Shown: positions 7,839 through 17,930, numbered from the stretch's first letter. The stretch: DNA of 36,923 nucleotides from Flavobacteriaceae bacterium bin25 (GCA_002238525.1 MPMN01000029.1:1-36923), one strand, 5' to 3'. Translations and numbers: made by a program. The notes: generated by a model not told the origin, from the letters alone.

Positions 7839-8342
7839 TTGAAAAAAATTCGACTTCGTGCCTTAGAAATAGAAGATATTGACTTTCTATACTCCCTAGA
7901 AAATGATCGGGAAAATTGGAATTATTCCAATAGGGTTGAATACTATTCAAGAGCCCTTCTTGAAGATTTCATTGAAAAACAACGGCTTGATATTTATCAA
8001 ACCCGACAAAAACGGTTTGTAATTACATCCCAAGAAGTCAGAAATTATGGTTTTGTTGATTTATACGATTTCGAACCCAAACACAAAAGAGCAGGTGTGG
8101 GTATAACTATATTGAAAGAATTTCGTTCAAAGGGAATCGGATCGGCTTCGTTGCTTTTGCTTGAAAAGTATGCTATTCAAATCCTAGATCTACACCAAAT
8201 ATATGCCAATGTAGCGATGGAAAACCTTCCAAGTATTCGACTATTTGAAAGGGCTAAATACAAAAAAATTGCTATAAAAAAAGACTGGAATTATTATGGC
8301 GGTAAATTTCATGACGAAATTTTGTACCAAAAAATTCTTTAA
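7839..8342 (+). CDS. GNAT acetyltransferase (SpeG/RimJ-like)
   Basis: A 167-residue GNAT. The start is TTG at 7839, two bases after the dapF stop; no ATG lies near the conserved N-terminus MKKIRLRALEIEDIDFLYSL. The acetyl-CoA binding motif A is in EFRSKGIGSASLLLLEKYA, followed by the typical motif B NLPSIRLFERAKYKKI. The bulky N-terminal region and EIEDIDFLYSLEND pattern resemble the SpeG/RimJ group that acetylates polyamines or protein N-termini. The substrate is unknown. It lies between two cell-wall genes and overlaps the mltG start by one base, so translation is probably coupled. Confidence 0.85.
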   Translation: MKKIRLRALEIEDIDFLYSLENDRENWNYSNRVEYYSRALLEDFIEKQRLDIYQTRQKRFVITSQEVRNYGFVDLYDFEPKHKRAGVGITILKEFRSKGIGSASLLLLEKYAIQILDLHQIYANVAMENLPSIRLFERAKYKKIAIKKDWNYYGGKFHDEILYQKIL

Positions 8343-9394
8343 TGATCTTTCATTGGTTTTGGCGACGTTTTGTCATTATTTTGGCTTTATTGATACTGAT
8401 TAGCGGTTATATTTTCCTCGTATTTTATCAAACAATTTTTGCCGACAACACTAAATTCGATTCTTCTCAAATAGAAGTTCATATTGAAAAAGATGATACC
8501 ATTGATAGTCTAGTATTGAAACTTGAAGTCCATCTAAAATCAACCAAATCATTTAGGAGATTATCCAAAATAAAATCTTATGAATCTTCAATAAAACCTG
8601 GGAGATACTTTATCTATAAGGGAGATAACAACAACCAAATCATAAATAACCTTCGGTGGGAAAATAAACCCATAAAATTGGTTTTCAACAATCAAGAACG
8701 CATTGAAGATTTAGCCGGAAGAATTTCGGACCAAATAATGATTGATAGTATGACCCTTCTGGAGTATATGACGAAGGATGAAATCATCCATAAAAAAGGC
8801 TTTGACAGAGAAAATGCTTTAGCTATGTACATACCAAACACATACGAAGTCTACTGGGAGTCTGATCCTCAGTCTATAACTGATAGGATGTACTATGAAT
8901 ATCATAAATTTTGGAATCAAGAAAGAACATCTAAAGCTGAGGCTTTAGGTTTTACCCCCATAGAGATAATGATTTTAGCATCAATAGTGCACAAAGAGAG
9001 TACCAAAGACGGTGAAAAATCTCTCATTGCTGGAGTCTATATTGAAAGGATTAGAAGGAATATGAAGCTTCAAGCTGATCCAACGGTAATCTACACTATC
9101 AAAAAAAAATCTGGAGACTTTAAAAAAGTCATTAAAAGGGTACTTTACAGAGATTTGGAAATTGACTCTCCTTACAATACCTATGTCTATAAAGGGCTTC
9201 CCCCTGGACCGTTGATTACACCTTCTATAAGAAGCATTGAGTCTGTATTAAACCCCCGAATTGAGGGTTATCTTTATTTTGTAGCAGATATTGAACGTCC
9301 TGGTTATCATTTGTTCGCCAAGACTCTTTCACAGCATAACAGAAACAGAGCAAAATATATTCGTTGGATTAATTCCATTGGGATTGAGAGATAA
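8342..9394 (+). CDS. mltG: Endolytic transglycosylase MltG (YceG family)
   Basis: 350 residues. One N-terminal membrane anchor (about 9-29) is followed by a periplasmic part. MltG cuts nascent glycan strands and is thought to set their length. The catalytic domain carries IMILASIVHKES, in which the second acidic position of the usual ASIVxKET motif (the conserved Glu) is kept, then GVYIERIRRNMKLQADPTVIYT and YNTYVYKGLPPGPLITPS, all diagnostic. The end of the protein has YLYFVADIERPGYHLFAKTLSQHN. It shares its first base with the GNAT stop codon and ends the dapF operon. Confidence 0.95.
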   Translation: MIFHWFWRRFVIILALLILISGYIFLVFYQTIFADNTKFDSSQIEVHIEKDDTIDSLVLKLEVHLKSTKSFRRLSKIKSYESSIKPGRYFIYKGDNNNQIINNLRWENKPIKLVFNNQERIEDLAGRISDQIMIDSMTLLEYMTKDEIIHKKGFDRENALAMYIPNTYEVYWESDPQSITDRMYYEYHKFWNQERTSKAEALGFTPIEIMILASIVHKESTKDGEKSLIAGVYIERIRRNMKLQADPTVIYTIKKKSGDFKKVIKRVLYRDLEIDSPYNTYVYKGLPPGPLITPSIRSIESVLNPRIEGYLYFVADIERPGYHLFAKTLSQHNRNRAKYIRWINSIGIER

Positions 9395-10173
9395 TTAATA
9401 AAACATTTGCACTACCTAGTTTTCGTGATTGGTTATACATACAACAAATAAAATTACCTGCTATATGAACTACATTATTAATACAACAATGAATCAATTG
9501 ATTTGGTTTGAACTTCTCAATTTGACTAAGTTCAATCGGTGTTTGGTAAGATCGTCCAGACTTTCGGTGTTTGAGTTTTAGGGCGCGAAATTTTATTCCC
9601 GATTTTTATTTATTGATTTATTGTATGGGGTTTGTATCTTCTTGGTTTTGAGCCTTGTGAGCATTAAATCAAGAAATTTTTGATTATAAGCCCAATTGCT
9701 ATCCCATTTAGGTGAGCCTACTTTGTTGAAATGATAAATGAAAGATAGATAGATTTAGCTGCTCAGCTAATAAAACAGCAAATCCTGAACTAATTCCTGA
9801 TAACAAAACTCTTGGAAAATCAATGACGAAAAATGCCATACACAGCGAACTTAATCTTTTGGAACCAGATACTGGCTGTAGATGACTCTGTATGACTGCA
9901 GATGTTACACAGCCTGGAAAAATCCTTGTGTATCTAGACAAGTCCCATAACCACAATTGACAACCCGAGGTAGGCGTAAGCCAGCGTTTAATCCTGAGTT
10001 TCGGGTCGAAATAACGCCAAAACCCTTACCAGGCCTGAAAAAAGTGCCATTTCCAACTGTTACTTTACTGGAAACATCTTTTTTTGATCAATACCAATAA
10101 GTTTTAGCGCCCTCCGTTGCCTGAGACATTACATGAATCATTCGGTCATCATCTCTTGGTGGACTTACCTCAT
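9395..10173. other. Gene-poor stretch with probable mobile-element debris
   Basis: No intact gene is visible. On the minus strand around 9400-9600 a stop-free stretch contains a basic segment reading GIKFRALKLKHRKSGRSYQ. Around 9700-10170 there are only short broken frames. A 10-base direct repeat TCGGTGTTTG occurs at about 9536 and 9562. I recognise none of it with certainty; the context next to a transposase fragment suggests decayed insertion sequences. Confidence 0.35.
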
Positions 10174-10502
10174 TCAATGGCAAAGTTCACAATCAAGGTG
10201 TATAATTCGAGTAGATTCTCTGTAAAGAAGTCGATCAAACTTCAGTTTTTTGATCAATTCCAAAATACTGACTATATGCCCATAAGGTAAAGATCTTTTG
10301 ATGGGAAAGGATTTGGAAATATGCTTAAAGATTACTCCCCCCCTTTAATCGCTGCTTTAAAGCCTTCAATAACAGAGAGGTGAAAGTAGCTCAAATTGGC
10401 TATGATTGTCCTTTTGACTTTCTTACCCCCTCTCCAGGCTTTACGGAGGAGCTTGGTTGGTCGGTATTTTCTATTGGGTACGACTTCAATGTAATGTGAC
10501 AT
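10174..10502 (-). pseudogene. N-terminal fragment of an IS1634/IS4-like transposase
   Basis: From an ATG at 10502 the minus strand reads SHYIEVVPNRKYRPTKLL, continues with KAWRGGKKVKRTIIANLS, and ends in VIEGFKAAIKGGE, the standard N-terminus of IS1634-family transposases. After a frame change at a run of seven G (10337-10343), a second frame continues with KRSLPYGHIVSILELIKKLK and FDRLL, matching the next conserved block (RSLPHGH...). It stops at 10174, so only about 110 of some 500 residues remain. An in-frame version would need one G more or two fewer in the run. It is clearly dead. Confidence 0.72.
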
Positions 10503-11128
10503 GAAATTATAAAATATGCAAAAAAATATATTACATTCAATTAAATAAATAGCAATAAATAAGCATTTCACATGGACGCATTTTTCACAAAAATACATTC
10601 AAAATATATCGTATCTATCTGATATACAAATATATAAGTGATAAACATTACTCAAAAAAAGATTGAAAGTCGGGTTTAATCATTGTTCGTATGGAACTTG
10701 GGGAACGGATCGTCTAGCTTGCAAGCTCGGTTACAACCTTCTCTGTATTTGATCTCAAGGAAGTATTCCTTGCAATTCAGGTCTGTTTTGGAGCACTCAG
10801 AAAACGCTTAGAGGTTTTATCTGCACCTTGAAAATATCCGTATGAATCCCATACCTATTAAAATCCAAACAATGAAATTATCTGCTGGCCTCAAAAATCG
10901 TTTAATTTCAATCAAAACCACAACAAAGTTATTATGTCCAACCAATTTAAACTTGCTATCGAATGAATATCCAAACTAATGTAATTGGGTTAAGTATAGT
11001 CATGTTCGGTTATATCGGTAATATTAATATTGATTAGCATGAATTATCTAGGTTCTGCACACTTAACCTAACGTCAGTGAGAGATAAATAGCTTACTCCG
11101 ATTATTAGAAAAATTTACTCAGACTTTT
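10503..11128. other. Gene-poor stretch between transposase fragment and lipoprotein leader
   Basis: No intact gene is visible. On the minus strand about 10680-10805 a short open stretch contains CKEYFLEIKYREGCNRACKL followed by DDPFPKF. Its DNA shares AACTTGGGGAACG with the coding remnant near 34100. This may be another transposase scrap; I cannot name it. Confidence 0.3.
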
Positions 11129-11136
11129 TATATTTG
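11129..11136 (+). promoter_or_regulatory. Candidate promoter -7 element far upstream of the lipoprotein gene
   Basis: TATATTTG matches TAnnTTTG exactly and is followed by C. TTAG lies 20 bases upstream, a plausible weak -33 element. If used, the transcript would have a leader of about 470 bases before the ATG at 11611 and would contain the C9 tract at 11317-11325. Confidence 0.4.
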
Positions 11137-11610
11137 CCCCGAAATTAGTGAGACATAAATTTATTTCTTCGGTATCTTGGGTATTTCGTTTAAAAGTTGT
11201 AAACTTGCATAAAAGTCGGGTAGGCATTAGTTTATTGAGGCTAGTCCAGTTTACTATGATACAGTTAAGGTCTTACTATGGGTTGATATCCAATCATATG
11301 TACCCTAATGGAATTACCCCCCCCCATTTATTATGGGGCACATCGAATGGATAGTTCATCCCAAATTTCAAATAATCTGCTTTTATCAAGAACAAGCTCC
11401 GAAGAGTGTGTTCTATATACGCTTTCTCCATTCCTTTTGGAAGGACATAAGCCCTCTATTCCACAGATTTTCAAAACTCCAAAAAAATATTTGGATAGAG
11501 GTAAATATAGCTTATGATTATTTCCCTATACCTCTTGATCAGGTTGCAGCAAGTGCAACTGATCGCTCACAAATTACAGACATTAACAAATAAATTAAAT
11601 ACACAATCCA
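11137..11610 (+). other. Long leader region of lipoprotein A
   Basis: It holds a run of nine C (11317-11325) and three short overlapping ORFs (11148-11354, 11308-11517, 11333-11593) with no recognised similarity. One extra C would join the first and last into a frame of about 148 codons ending 17 bases before the lipoprotein ATG. No product is supported; I treat the region as leader or debris. Confidence 0.35.
11317..11325 (+). repeat. C9 homopolymer tract
   Basis: Nine consecutive C in an AT-rich intergenic region, 285 bases before the lipoprotein A start. Runs of this length are prone to slippage. One of only two nine-base C/G runs noticed in the window; the other is inside lipoprotein B. 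Confidence 0.6.
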
Positions 11611-14600
11611 ATGAATTTCAGAATTTTTCAGTGCCCTTTATTCATTTCCGCTACAACACTCATCTTTTTATTTTCATGTAATGATGATAAGGTAGTCCCT
11701 AATCCACCGACTCAACCAACTCTAGCTAAGTTTACCATAGCTACATCAGCAGCCGCCGGCGGTACGATAACAGATAGTCAAAATGTGGATTCCGGGCAGC
11801 CCGTCAAAATTACTGCCACCGCCCAAGAACACTATCAATTAAAAGAGTGGACAGGAAACTGCGGTACTTTTAACAAGAATAAATCAGAAATATCCTTCAA
11901 CGCTACAAAAAATTGTCAAATTGGAGCTGAATTTGAAAAAATCAACTACGACATCACAGCCACATCCTCTGATGGAGGAAGTGTGAGTGAAACAAAGTTA
12001 TCAAGAAAACAAGGAGAAATAGCCTCTTTTACCGCAGAACCTGATGAAGGCTATCAATTCAACAAATGGACAACAACCAACTGCTCAGACCTTCAAAATC
12101 TACAAAACAAAGTGACCTTCACAGTCAGTGGTCATTGTAGCTTGCAAGCAGTCTTTACCAAAGCACCGCATACCATTAACATAGAAAAAAATGAAAACGG
12201 AGAAATAACCATTACGCCCTCACAGACCGTAAACCATGGAGATGAAGTGGAAATTACCGCCACAGCTAACCAACATTATGTGTTCAAAGGATGGAATGGA
12301 ACTTGTGGCGATTTCAGTGACGATGAATCGACCATTGCGATTACCGTCCAAACTGATTGTACAATAGAAGCCGTCTTTGAAAAGACAAACTATAACATCT
12401 CAGCCAGCTCAACTGATGGAGGTAACGTCAGCAATGAAACATTATCCATAGAATATGGACAAAAGGCTACTTTGAAAGCAATACCTAATAAAGGTTATCA
12501 ATTCAGCCGATGGACAATAACCAAAGATGCCGATTGCCCAATCCTGACAGATGAGGACACATCACATCCCGAATTGACATTTAATGTGCAAGGTGATTGT
12601 CATGTGGAAGCAGTGTTTAACAATGAACCGCTTACCATTACCATAAAGGAAAATGAAAACGGAAAAATAACCATTACGCCTTCTCAGAACGTTAATCATG
12701 GCGATGAAGTCGAAATTAAGGCCACTGCTAACCAACATTTTGTGTTCAAGGGGTGGAATGGAACCTGCGGAAATTTCAGCACCGATGAACCGACCATAGC
12801 CATTACTGCCCTCGCCGATTGTACAATAGAAGCCATCTTTGAAAAGATAAACTATACCATCACAGCCACATCTTCTGATGGAGGAAGTGTGAACAAGGAT
12901 ACCCTATCCATAGAATACGGACAAACAGCTGCTTTGACAGCAATACCAGATGAAGGATATCGATTTAGTAGATGGACATCTGAAGATTGTAATACAATAG
13001 AAAATGATGCAGAGATCGAAACTGAGTTCATCGTCGAAGGCAATTGTAGTATCAAAGCGGTATTTGAAAAAGAACTATTCAACATAACTGCTTCCCCTTC
13101 TAAGGGTGGGAATGTAAACAACGAAACATTATCCATAGAATATGGACAAAAAGCAACTTTGAAAGCAACACCTGATGAGGGTTATGTATTTGATAGGTGG
13201 GAAACTAAAGGAAAAAATAATTGCCCCACCTTAACAGATGATGCCTCCAATCCCGAATTGGACTTCACCGTTCTAGGCGATTGTCAATTACAAGCAGTGT
13301 TTGTTAAGACTCCAATCCGTATCAGCACCTCATCAAGTCAAGGTGGAAACATCACCGAAACCTTGAAAGTGAATGAAGGTGAAAAGATAAGTATCAAAGC
13401 ATCTGCCAATGACCATTTTGAGTTAAAAGACTGGGAAGGAAACTGCGGTGAATTTAATACAGAAAATGAAACCATTTCTTTCATAGCCACTAAAGATTGT
13501 GACATTAAGGCCGTATTTACTAAAGTTTTATACAGCCTGACAGTTGATGCCGGCTCCGGAGGTAGTGTGGACACCAGTAAAAAGAAAATAGGATTCGGTG
13601 AAAAAGTCGAAATAACTGCCGAAGTAAACGATGGGTATGAATTCAAAAAATGGAGCGTATCAGGCTCCGGGTGTCCTGATAATTTAGATTCTACCTACTC
13701 AATTGCAAGTTTCAAGGTCAAAGGAGATTGTACATTGAAAGCAGAATTTAGTCCCATTATTGTTGAAACTAAACATAATCTACCAACAGAAGAACAAAAG
13801 CCCACAACAGATCATAATCTACCGGCAGAAGAACAAAGGTCTATAGCAGATGTGCTTGCTATAGAAATACCCTCTGCAACAGCAAGTACTCATTGCCCCA
13901 CTCCATTGTATATAGATACTACTAATATGGTTACGGTTAAAGCCAACGAATGTGCTCGGTCATTAATCGGTCAACGTGTTCAATTTAATAATAGTGAATA
14001 TATCATCGCCGATGACAAATCTCTAAGAACAATCTTGAACGATGGTAGCTTTAATCTTCCAAGTGTAAATATAAATACCACATTTGTTACTAACATGACA
14101 AATTTGTTTAGAGACAATACTAACATCCGTCTAAGCATCAGTTCCTGGGATGTCAGTAATGTGACCAATATGGATCAGACATTTAGAGGAGCAACCTCCT
14201 TTAATCAAGACATCAGTAAATGGGATGTAGGTAATGTTACGAGCATGTATGGGATGTTTTATCGTGCTTCTTCCTTTAACCAAGACATCGGTTCTTGGGA
14301 TGTAAGAAAAGTAAATATGATGGCTTGGATGTTTTTTGATGCTTCCTCCTTTAATCAAAATATCGGTTCTTGGAATGTAAGTAGTGTAACCAATATGTCA
14401 AATATGTTTCTTTATGCTTCCTCCTTTAATCAAAATATCGGTTCTTGGAATGTGAGTAATGTAACCTATATGCAAGGTATGTTTGGTCATGCACGCTCAT
14501 TCAATCAAAATATCGGTTCTTGGAATGTAAGTAATGTGACAGATATGTCGAAGATGTTTCTTATGACTATATCAGAAATCTCCTTTAATCAAGATCTCAC

Positions 14601-14718
14601 GGGTTGGAGTGTCAGTGGTGTGACCAATTGTAGATATTTTGTTATTAATCCTCAACAAACTCAGGGTGCTAAGAATACGAATTGGAAACCGGTTTTTACT
14701 AATTGTGAGATAAATTAG
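11611..14718 (+). CDS. Large lipoprotein A: nine InlB-like repeats plus BspA-like DUF285 head
   Basis: 1035 residues. A lipoprotein signal peptide ends in the lipobox LFSC (Cys23), followed by acidic NDD, suggestive of surface export in Bacteroidota. Nine divergent InlB B-repeats of 70-80 residues start near 40, 113, 187, 260, 340, 415, 490, 569 and 641. Each has a Trp, then two Cys, then an AxF end (for example WNGTCG...DCTIEAVF). After a Glu/Thr/Pro-rich spacer (about 715-760) comes the DUF285-type header [17 protein letters not shown] and 25-residue repeats such as [16 protein letters not shown] (about 844-1020), as in BspA-like surface proteins. It is probably an extended rod holding a binding head at the cell surface. 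The ligand is unknown. It is a paralogue of the gene at 24162-27314 up to residue 715. Confidence 0.88.
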   Translation: MNFRIFQCPLFISATTLIFLFSCNDDKVVPNPPTQPTLAKFTIATSAAAGGTITDSQNVDSGQPVKITATAQEHYQLKEWTGNCGTFNKNKSEISFNATKNCQIGAEFEKINYDITATSSDGGSVSETKLSRKQGEIASFTAEPDEGYQFNKWTTTNCSDLQNLQNKVTFTVSGHCSLQAVFTKAPHTINIEKNENGEITITPSQTVNHGDEVEITATANQHYVFKGWNGTCGDFSDDESTIAITVQTDCTIEAVFEKTNYNISASSTDGGNVSNETLSIEYGQKATLKAIPNKGYQFSRWTITKDADCPILTDEDTSHPELTFNVQGDCHVEAVFNNEPLTITIKENENGKITITPSQNVNHGDEVEIKATANQHFVFKGWNGTCGNFSTDEPTIAITALADCTIEAIFEKINYTITATSSDGGSVNKDTLSIEYGQTAALTAIPDEGYRFSRWTSEDCNTIENDAEIETEFIVEGNCSIKAVFEKELFNITASPSKGGNVNNETLSIEYGQKATLKATPDEGYVFDRWETKGKNNCPTLTDDASNPELDFTVLGDCQLQAVFVKTPIRISTSSSQGGNITETLKVNEGEKISIKASANDHFELKDWEGNCGEFNTENETISFIATKDCDIKAVFTKVLYSLTVDAGSGGSVDTSKKKIGFGEKVEITAEVNDGYEFKKWSVSGSGCPDNLDSTYSIASFKVKGDCTLKAEFSPIIVETKHNLPTEEQKPTTDHNLPAEEQRSIADVLAIEIPSATASTHCPTPLYIDTTNMVTVKANECARSLIGQRVQFNNSEYIIADDKSLRTILNDGSFNLPSVNINTTFVTNMTNLFRDNTNIRLSISSWDVSNVTNMDQTFRGATSFNQDISKWDVGNVTSMYGMFYRASSFNQDIGSWDVRKVNMMAWMFFDASSFNQNIGSWNVSSVTNMSNMFLYASSFNQNIGSWNVSNVTYMQGMFGHARSFNQNIGSWNVSNVTDMSKMFLMTISEISFNQDLTGWSVSGVTNCRYFVINPQQTQGAKNTNWKPVFTNCEIN
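14140..14640 (+). repeat. 75-bp tandem repeats encoding DUF285 units
   Basis: Six to seven 25-codon units in tandem. The middle units (for example those at 14341 and 14416) are nearly identical at DNA level through TCAAAATATCGGTTCTTGGA, which suggests recent duplication or conversion. Unit number could change without altering the frame. Confidence 0.75.
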
Positions 14719-14901
14719 GAAAAGAAACATCTGTATGTGGGTGGTAAGAAAACCTACTTTTACTAGTTCTTACCCTCTTTGAAACATCAAAGTGCATACT
14801 TGTAGGAGTAGAAATAACCCTTGTTTTAATTCTGCATGCTATGTTTAATCTGAGAGCTTTGAATAAATGTGATCCGTTTACAATGCTAAAAAAAATACAA
14901 A

Positions 14902-14935
14902 AAAATCAGGTGAGTCTTATTGACCCACCTGATTT
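14902..14935. terminator. Rho-independent terminator-like hairpin
   Basis: AAATCAGGTGAGTC pairs with GACCCACCTGATTT around the loop TTATT, a 14-bp stem with one mismatch. It is preceded by an A-run and followed by TTTCTATTT, so it could work in both directions. It separates lipoprotein A from rplS. Confidence 0.7.
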
Positions 14936-15026
14936 CTATTTATACAAGTTTTGGGACACTCCCTGTCATGAAAATTAATTCTGTTTTTACAGATACAAAT
15001 CATCAAATGAATTGTAAAACAAGTAT

Positions 15027-15034
15027 TATATTTG
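15027..15034 (+). promoter_or_regulatory. Candidate rplS promoter -7 element (TATATTTG)
   Basis: It matches TAnnTTTG exactly, is followed by C, and lies 39 bases before the rplS ATG, just after a terminator. This fits rplS as an independent transcription unit. Confidence 0.5.
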
Positions 15035-15072
15035 CAACCCTCGTAAAATAATTTGATTTATCTTCATTTGTT

Positions 15073-15435
15073 ATGGAATCCATTGTACGTGAGGTTGAAA
15101 GCCTACTGATACCCAATAAAGATTTTCCTGAATTTTCTGCGGGAGACACCATTACAGTTTACTATGAAATTCGTGAAGGCGAAAAGGTGCGTACCCAGTT
15201 TTTTAGAGGGGTTGTCATTCAAATCAAAGGACATGGGCTGACCAAAACCTTCACTATTAGAAAAATATCCAATACCGTCGGAGTTGAACGAATCTTTCCA
15301 ATTAATATGCCCACTCTCCAGAAAATTGAAATTAATAAGAGAGGTAAAGTTCGTCAATCTAGGATATTCTATTTTAGAAAACTTCGAGGCAAAAAAGCCC
15401 GAATTAAGGAGCTAAGAACACAATCCCAAAAATAG
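15073..15435 (+). CDS. rplS: Ribosomal protein bL19
   Basis: bL19 lies at the interface of the two ribosomal subunits. The 120-residue protein has the family's FPEFSAGDTITVYYEIREGE, RTQFFRGVVIQIKG, FTIRKISNTVGVERIFPIN and the basic end KVRQSRIFYFRKLRGKKARI. It is slightly longer than the E. coli protein. It stands alone here and not after trmD, from which it is separated by the accessory region. Identification is certain. Confidence 0.97.
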   Translation: MESIVREVESLLIPNKDFPEFSAGDTITVYYEIREGEKVRTQFFRGVVIQIKGHGLTKTFTIRKISNTVGVERIFPINMPTLQKIEINKRGKVRQSRIFYFRKLRGKKARIKELRTQSQK

Positions 15436-15575
15436 ATTGAACTCATTCCATAACGAGTTTGAAAAATTTCGACGAATAAGCTATTATATTGATTTGTATC
15501 TGACTCCTCGTATGTGATTATGAATCTATAATTTTTGATAATTGTATATTTGAATCTGTAAACACTTTAATTAAA

Positions 15576-16802
15576 ATGCCCACAATAAAAGTCGAAAATC
15601 CAATTGTTGAATTAGACGGAGACGAAATGACAAGGATTATTTGGAAATTTATTAAAGATCAACTTATCCTCCCCTATATTGACATAGAAATCAAATACTT
15701 TGATTTGTCAATCCAGAGCCGCGACAAAACAAATGATCAAATCACAGTTCAAGCAGCTCATGCCATCAAAAATTATAATGTGGGAATAAAATGTGCTACT
15801 ATCACCCCTGATGAATCTCGAGTTTTAGAATTTGGGTTAACTAAAATGTGGAGATCCCCTAACGGAACCATAAGAAATATTATTGGAGGGACAGTTTTTA
15901 GAGAGCCAGTAATCATAAATAATGTTCCTAGAATAGTCCCAGGGTGGACTTCCCCAATATGCATTGGAAGGCATGCATTTGGCGATCAATATCGTGCTGT
16001 CGATACCCAAATACAAGGTAAAGGAAAACTGACGATGACCTTTACCCCTGAAAATGGTGATGAACCCCAATCTTGGGAAGTTTTTGATTTTCCTGGACAA
16101 GGAGTGGCAATGTGTATGTATAATCTAGATGAGTCCATCTATGGATTTGCCAGATCCTGCATGAACCAAGCAATCAATAAAAAATGGCCTCTATATCTTT
16201 CAACAAAAAATACTATCCTCAAGACCTATGATGGTCGATTTAAAGACATTTTTCAACAGGTCTATGAAGATGAATTTAAAAATCAATTTGAAGATATAGG
16301 CATATCATATGAACATAGATTGATTGATGATATGGTTGCTGCAGCCCTCAAGTGGTCTGGTGGTTTTGTATGGGCTTGTAAGAATTATGACGGTGATGTT
16401 CAATCCGACACTGTGGCCCAGGGTTTTGGCTCTTTAGGACTAATGACATCTACCCTAGTTACCCCTGATGGGAAAACATTGGAAGCAGAGGCAGCACACG
16501 GAACAGTCACAAGACACTATAGGGAATACCAAAAAGGAAACCCGACTTCTACCAACCCCATAGCATCCATTTTCGCATGGACAAGAGGACTAGGACACAG
16601 AGCAAAACTAGATAATAATCAAGCATTATCAAAATTTTGCCAAACCCTCGAAAAGGTTTGTATCCAAACTGTTGAAAGCGGAAAGATGACCAAAGATCTG
16701 GCCTTGTTAATACACGGCCAAAATACTAATGCAGATCACTACTTGAACACATCTGAGTTTCTGGCTGCCATAAGACGGAATCTAGAAAAAGAGTTAACTT
16801 AA
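15576..16802 (+). CDS. icd: NADP-dependent isocitrate dehydrogenase (eukaryotic-like dimeric type)
   Basis: It oxidises isocitrate to 2-oxoglutarate in the TCA cycle with NADP. The 408-residue protein belongs to the type II subfamily typical of mitochondria and many Bacteroidota: [18 protein letters not shown] at the N-terminus, [10 protein letters not shown], the substrate loop [20 protein letters not shown], the metal-binding Asp of [12 protein letters not shown], and the cofactor loop [17 protein letters not shown]. This pattern differs from the E. coli Icd type. It lies alone between rplS and murQ, with 44 bases before murQ. fumC and mdh of the same cycle lie further on in the window. Confidence 0.95.
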   Translation: MPTIKVENPIVELDGDEMTRIIWKFIKDQLILPYIDIEIKYFDLSIQSRDKTNDQITVQAAHAIKNYNVGIKCATITPDESRVLEFGLTKMWRSPNGTIRNIIGGTVFREPVIINNVPRIVPGWTSPICIGRHAFGDQYRAVDTQIQGKGKLTMTFTPENGDEPQSWEVFDFPGQGVAMCMYNLDESIYGFARSCMNQAINKKWPLYLSTKNTILKTYDGRFKDIFQQVYEDEFKNQFEDIGISYEHRLIDDMVAAALKWSGGFVWACKNYDGDVQSDTVAQGFGSLGLMTSTLVTPDGKTLEAEAAHGTVTRHYREYQKGNPTSTNPIASIFAWTRGLGHRAKLDNNQALSKFCQTLEKVCIQTVESGKMTKDLALLIHGQNTNADHYLNTSEFLAAIRRNLEKELT

Positions 16803-16846
16803 AAATACTTCATCAATATCTTCATCCCCATTTGCGACCGAATCGA

Positions 16847-17665
16847 ATGAGTGAATTTGTTAAAATAACTGAGCAGGACTCGAATCATACTGATTTAGAA
16901 CACAAATCTGTCGATCAGTTAGTTAAGGGTATCCACCAGGAAGATCTCTTTGCCGTCAGTGCTGTAGGTCAAGTATTGAAACATATCGTTCGTCTTATTG
17001 AGGTAGTTGTTTTAAGACTTAAAAATGGGGGGCGATTATTTTATGTAGGCGCCGGCACTTCTGGAAGACTAGGGGTATTGGACGCCTCGGAATGCCCACC
17101 AACTTATGGGGTATCATCAGACTTGGTTGTTGGGATAATTGCCGGAGGAGATTTCGCCCTGAGAAATTCCATCGAACATTCTGAGGATGATACAACTCAG
17201 TGTTGGAAAGATTTGTCTGAACATGGTATTTCAGCACAAGATATCGTCATTGGGATTGCAGCATCAGGAACAACTCCCTATGTGGTAGGAGGACTAAGGG
17301 ACTGTCAAGAAAATGGAATAACCACGGGGTGTATCACTTGCAATCCTGGAGCTCCCATCACTCAGTTTAGTGACTATCCTATTGAAATAGTCGTGGGGCC
17401 AGAATTCGTTACCGGATCTTCACGCATGAAAGCAGGAACAGTTCAAAAACTGATTCTCAATATGATTTCAACTTCAACAATGATTCAACTTGGCCATATA
17501 AAAGGAAACAAAATGGTTGATATGAAGCTTGCCAACCAAAAACTAAAAGAAAGAGCTATTGGTATTATTGTCAATGAATTGAATATATCATCAGAAAAAG
17601 CACGAAATTTACTTACCGAATATGGTGGGATCCGTCAGGTGCTTCAAGCCATAAAATCAAGTTGA
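16847..17665 (+). CDS. murQ: N-acetylmuramic acid 6-phosphate etherase MurQ
   Basis: MurQ removes lactate from MurNAc-6-phosphate to give GlcNAc-6-phosphate, recycling cell wall. A SIS sugar-isomerase domain covers most of the 272 residues. Signature segments are TEQDSNHTDLEHKSVDQLVK, GRLFYVGAGTSGRLGVLDA, SECPPTYG and GPEFVTGSSRMKAGTVQK. ATG 16847 is chosen over an in-frame TTG at 16832 because family members begin just before ITEQ. No PTS transporter or AnmK gene is next to it. It shares four bases with the downstream DUF6095-like gene, so the two are probably translated in a coupled way. Confidence 0.94.
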   Translation: MSEFVKITEQDSNHTDLEHKSVDQLVKGIHQEDLFAVSAVGQVLKHIVRLIEVVVLRLKNGGRLFYVGAGTSGRLGVLDASECPPTYGVSSDLVVGIIAGGDFALRNSIEHSEDDTTQCWKDLSEHGISAQDIVIGIAASGTTPYVVGGLRDCQENGITTGCITCNPGAPITQFSDYPIEIVVGPEFVTGSSRMKAGTVQKLILNMISTSTMIQLGHIKGNKMVDMKLANQKLKERAIGIIVNELNISSEKARNLLTEYGGIRQVLQAIKSS

Positions 17666-17907
17666 TTGTGACCAATTCTCAAATTCTACTGACCCTTATT
17701 TATGTTGCTTTATTTACTATTTGTGGGTTTGTATCAATGGTACTGATTGTCAATGCTTTTCAAAATCAAGGTCATAGGCTTTACTACCCCATTTTAATTT
17801 TTGGAATTTGTGTTTTTATTGTTTCTATCTTTTATGGATATATGGGCCTGAATACACTTAAGACCAGCCTGCTTGGTAAAAAGCCAAAACGCAGAAAAAG
17901 AAGTTAA
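17662..17907 (+). CDS. Small membrane protein, DUF6095-like
   Basis: 81 residues with two membrane segments (about 8-30 and 42-64) and a basic tail KKPKRRKRS. The loop NQGHRLYYPILIFGICVF resembles the NQ-H-YYPVLI signature I associate with DUF6095 proteins, which in Bacteroidota are often found beside murQ. The start is TTG 17662, overlapping the murQ stop by four bases; GTG 17668 is the alternative. It should sit in the inner membrane. The function is unknown. The family call is from memory and moderately sure; that it is a real gene is supported by the overlap and by its tight position before thrS (23 bases). Confidence 0.7.
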   Translation: MIVTNSQILLTLIYVALFTICGFVSMVLIVNAFQNQGHRLYYPILIFGICVFIVSIFYGYMGLNTLKTSLLGKKPKRRKRS

Positions 17908-17930
17908 TTTTTTTAACCCTCTTGAACTAA

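Larger units (their letters stand above)
14719..15072. other. Intergenic region between lipoprotein A and rplS
   Basis: It contains the terminator hairpin at 14902-14935 and the rplS promoter element at 15027. No other coding or RNA gene was seen. Confidence 0.5.

Noticed and set aside
9708-9956. Minus-strand ORF of 82 codons
   Set aside because: No recognisable similarity and no start context; lies in debris between mobile-element fragments.
11148-11593. Overlapping plus-strand ORFs before lipoprotein A, possibly one gene with a slip at C9
   Set aside because: The joined protein resembles nothing I know and the frames lack clear coding character; kept only as a leader observation.
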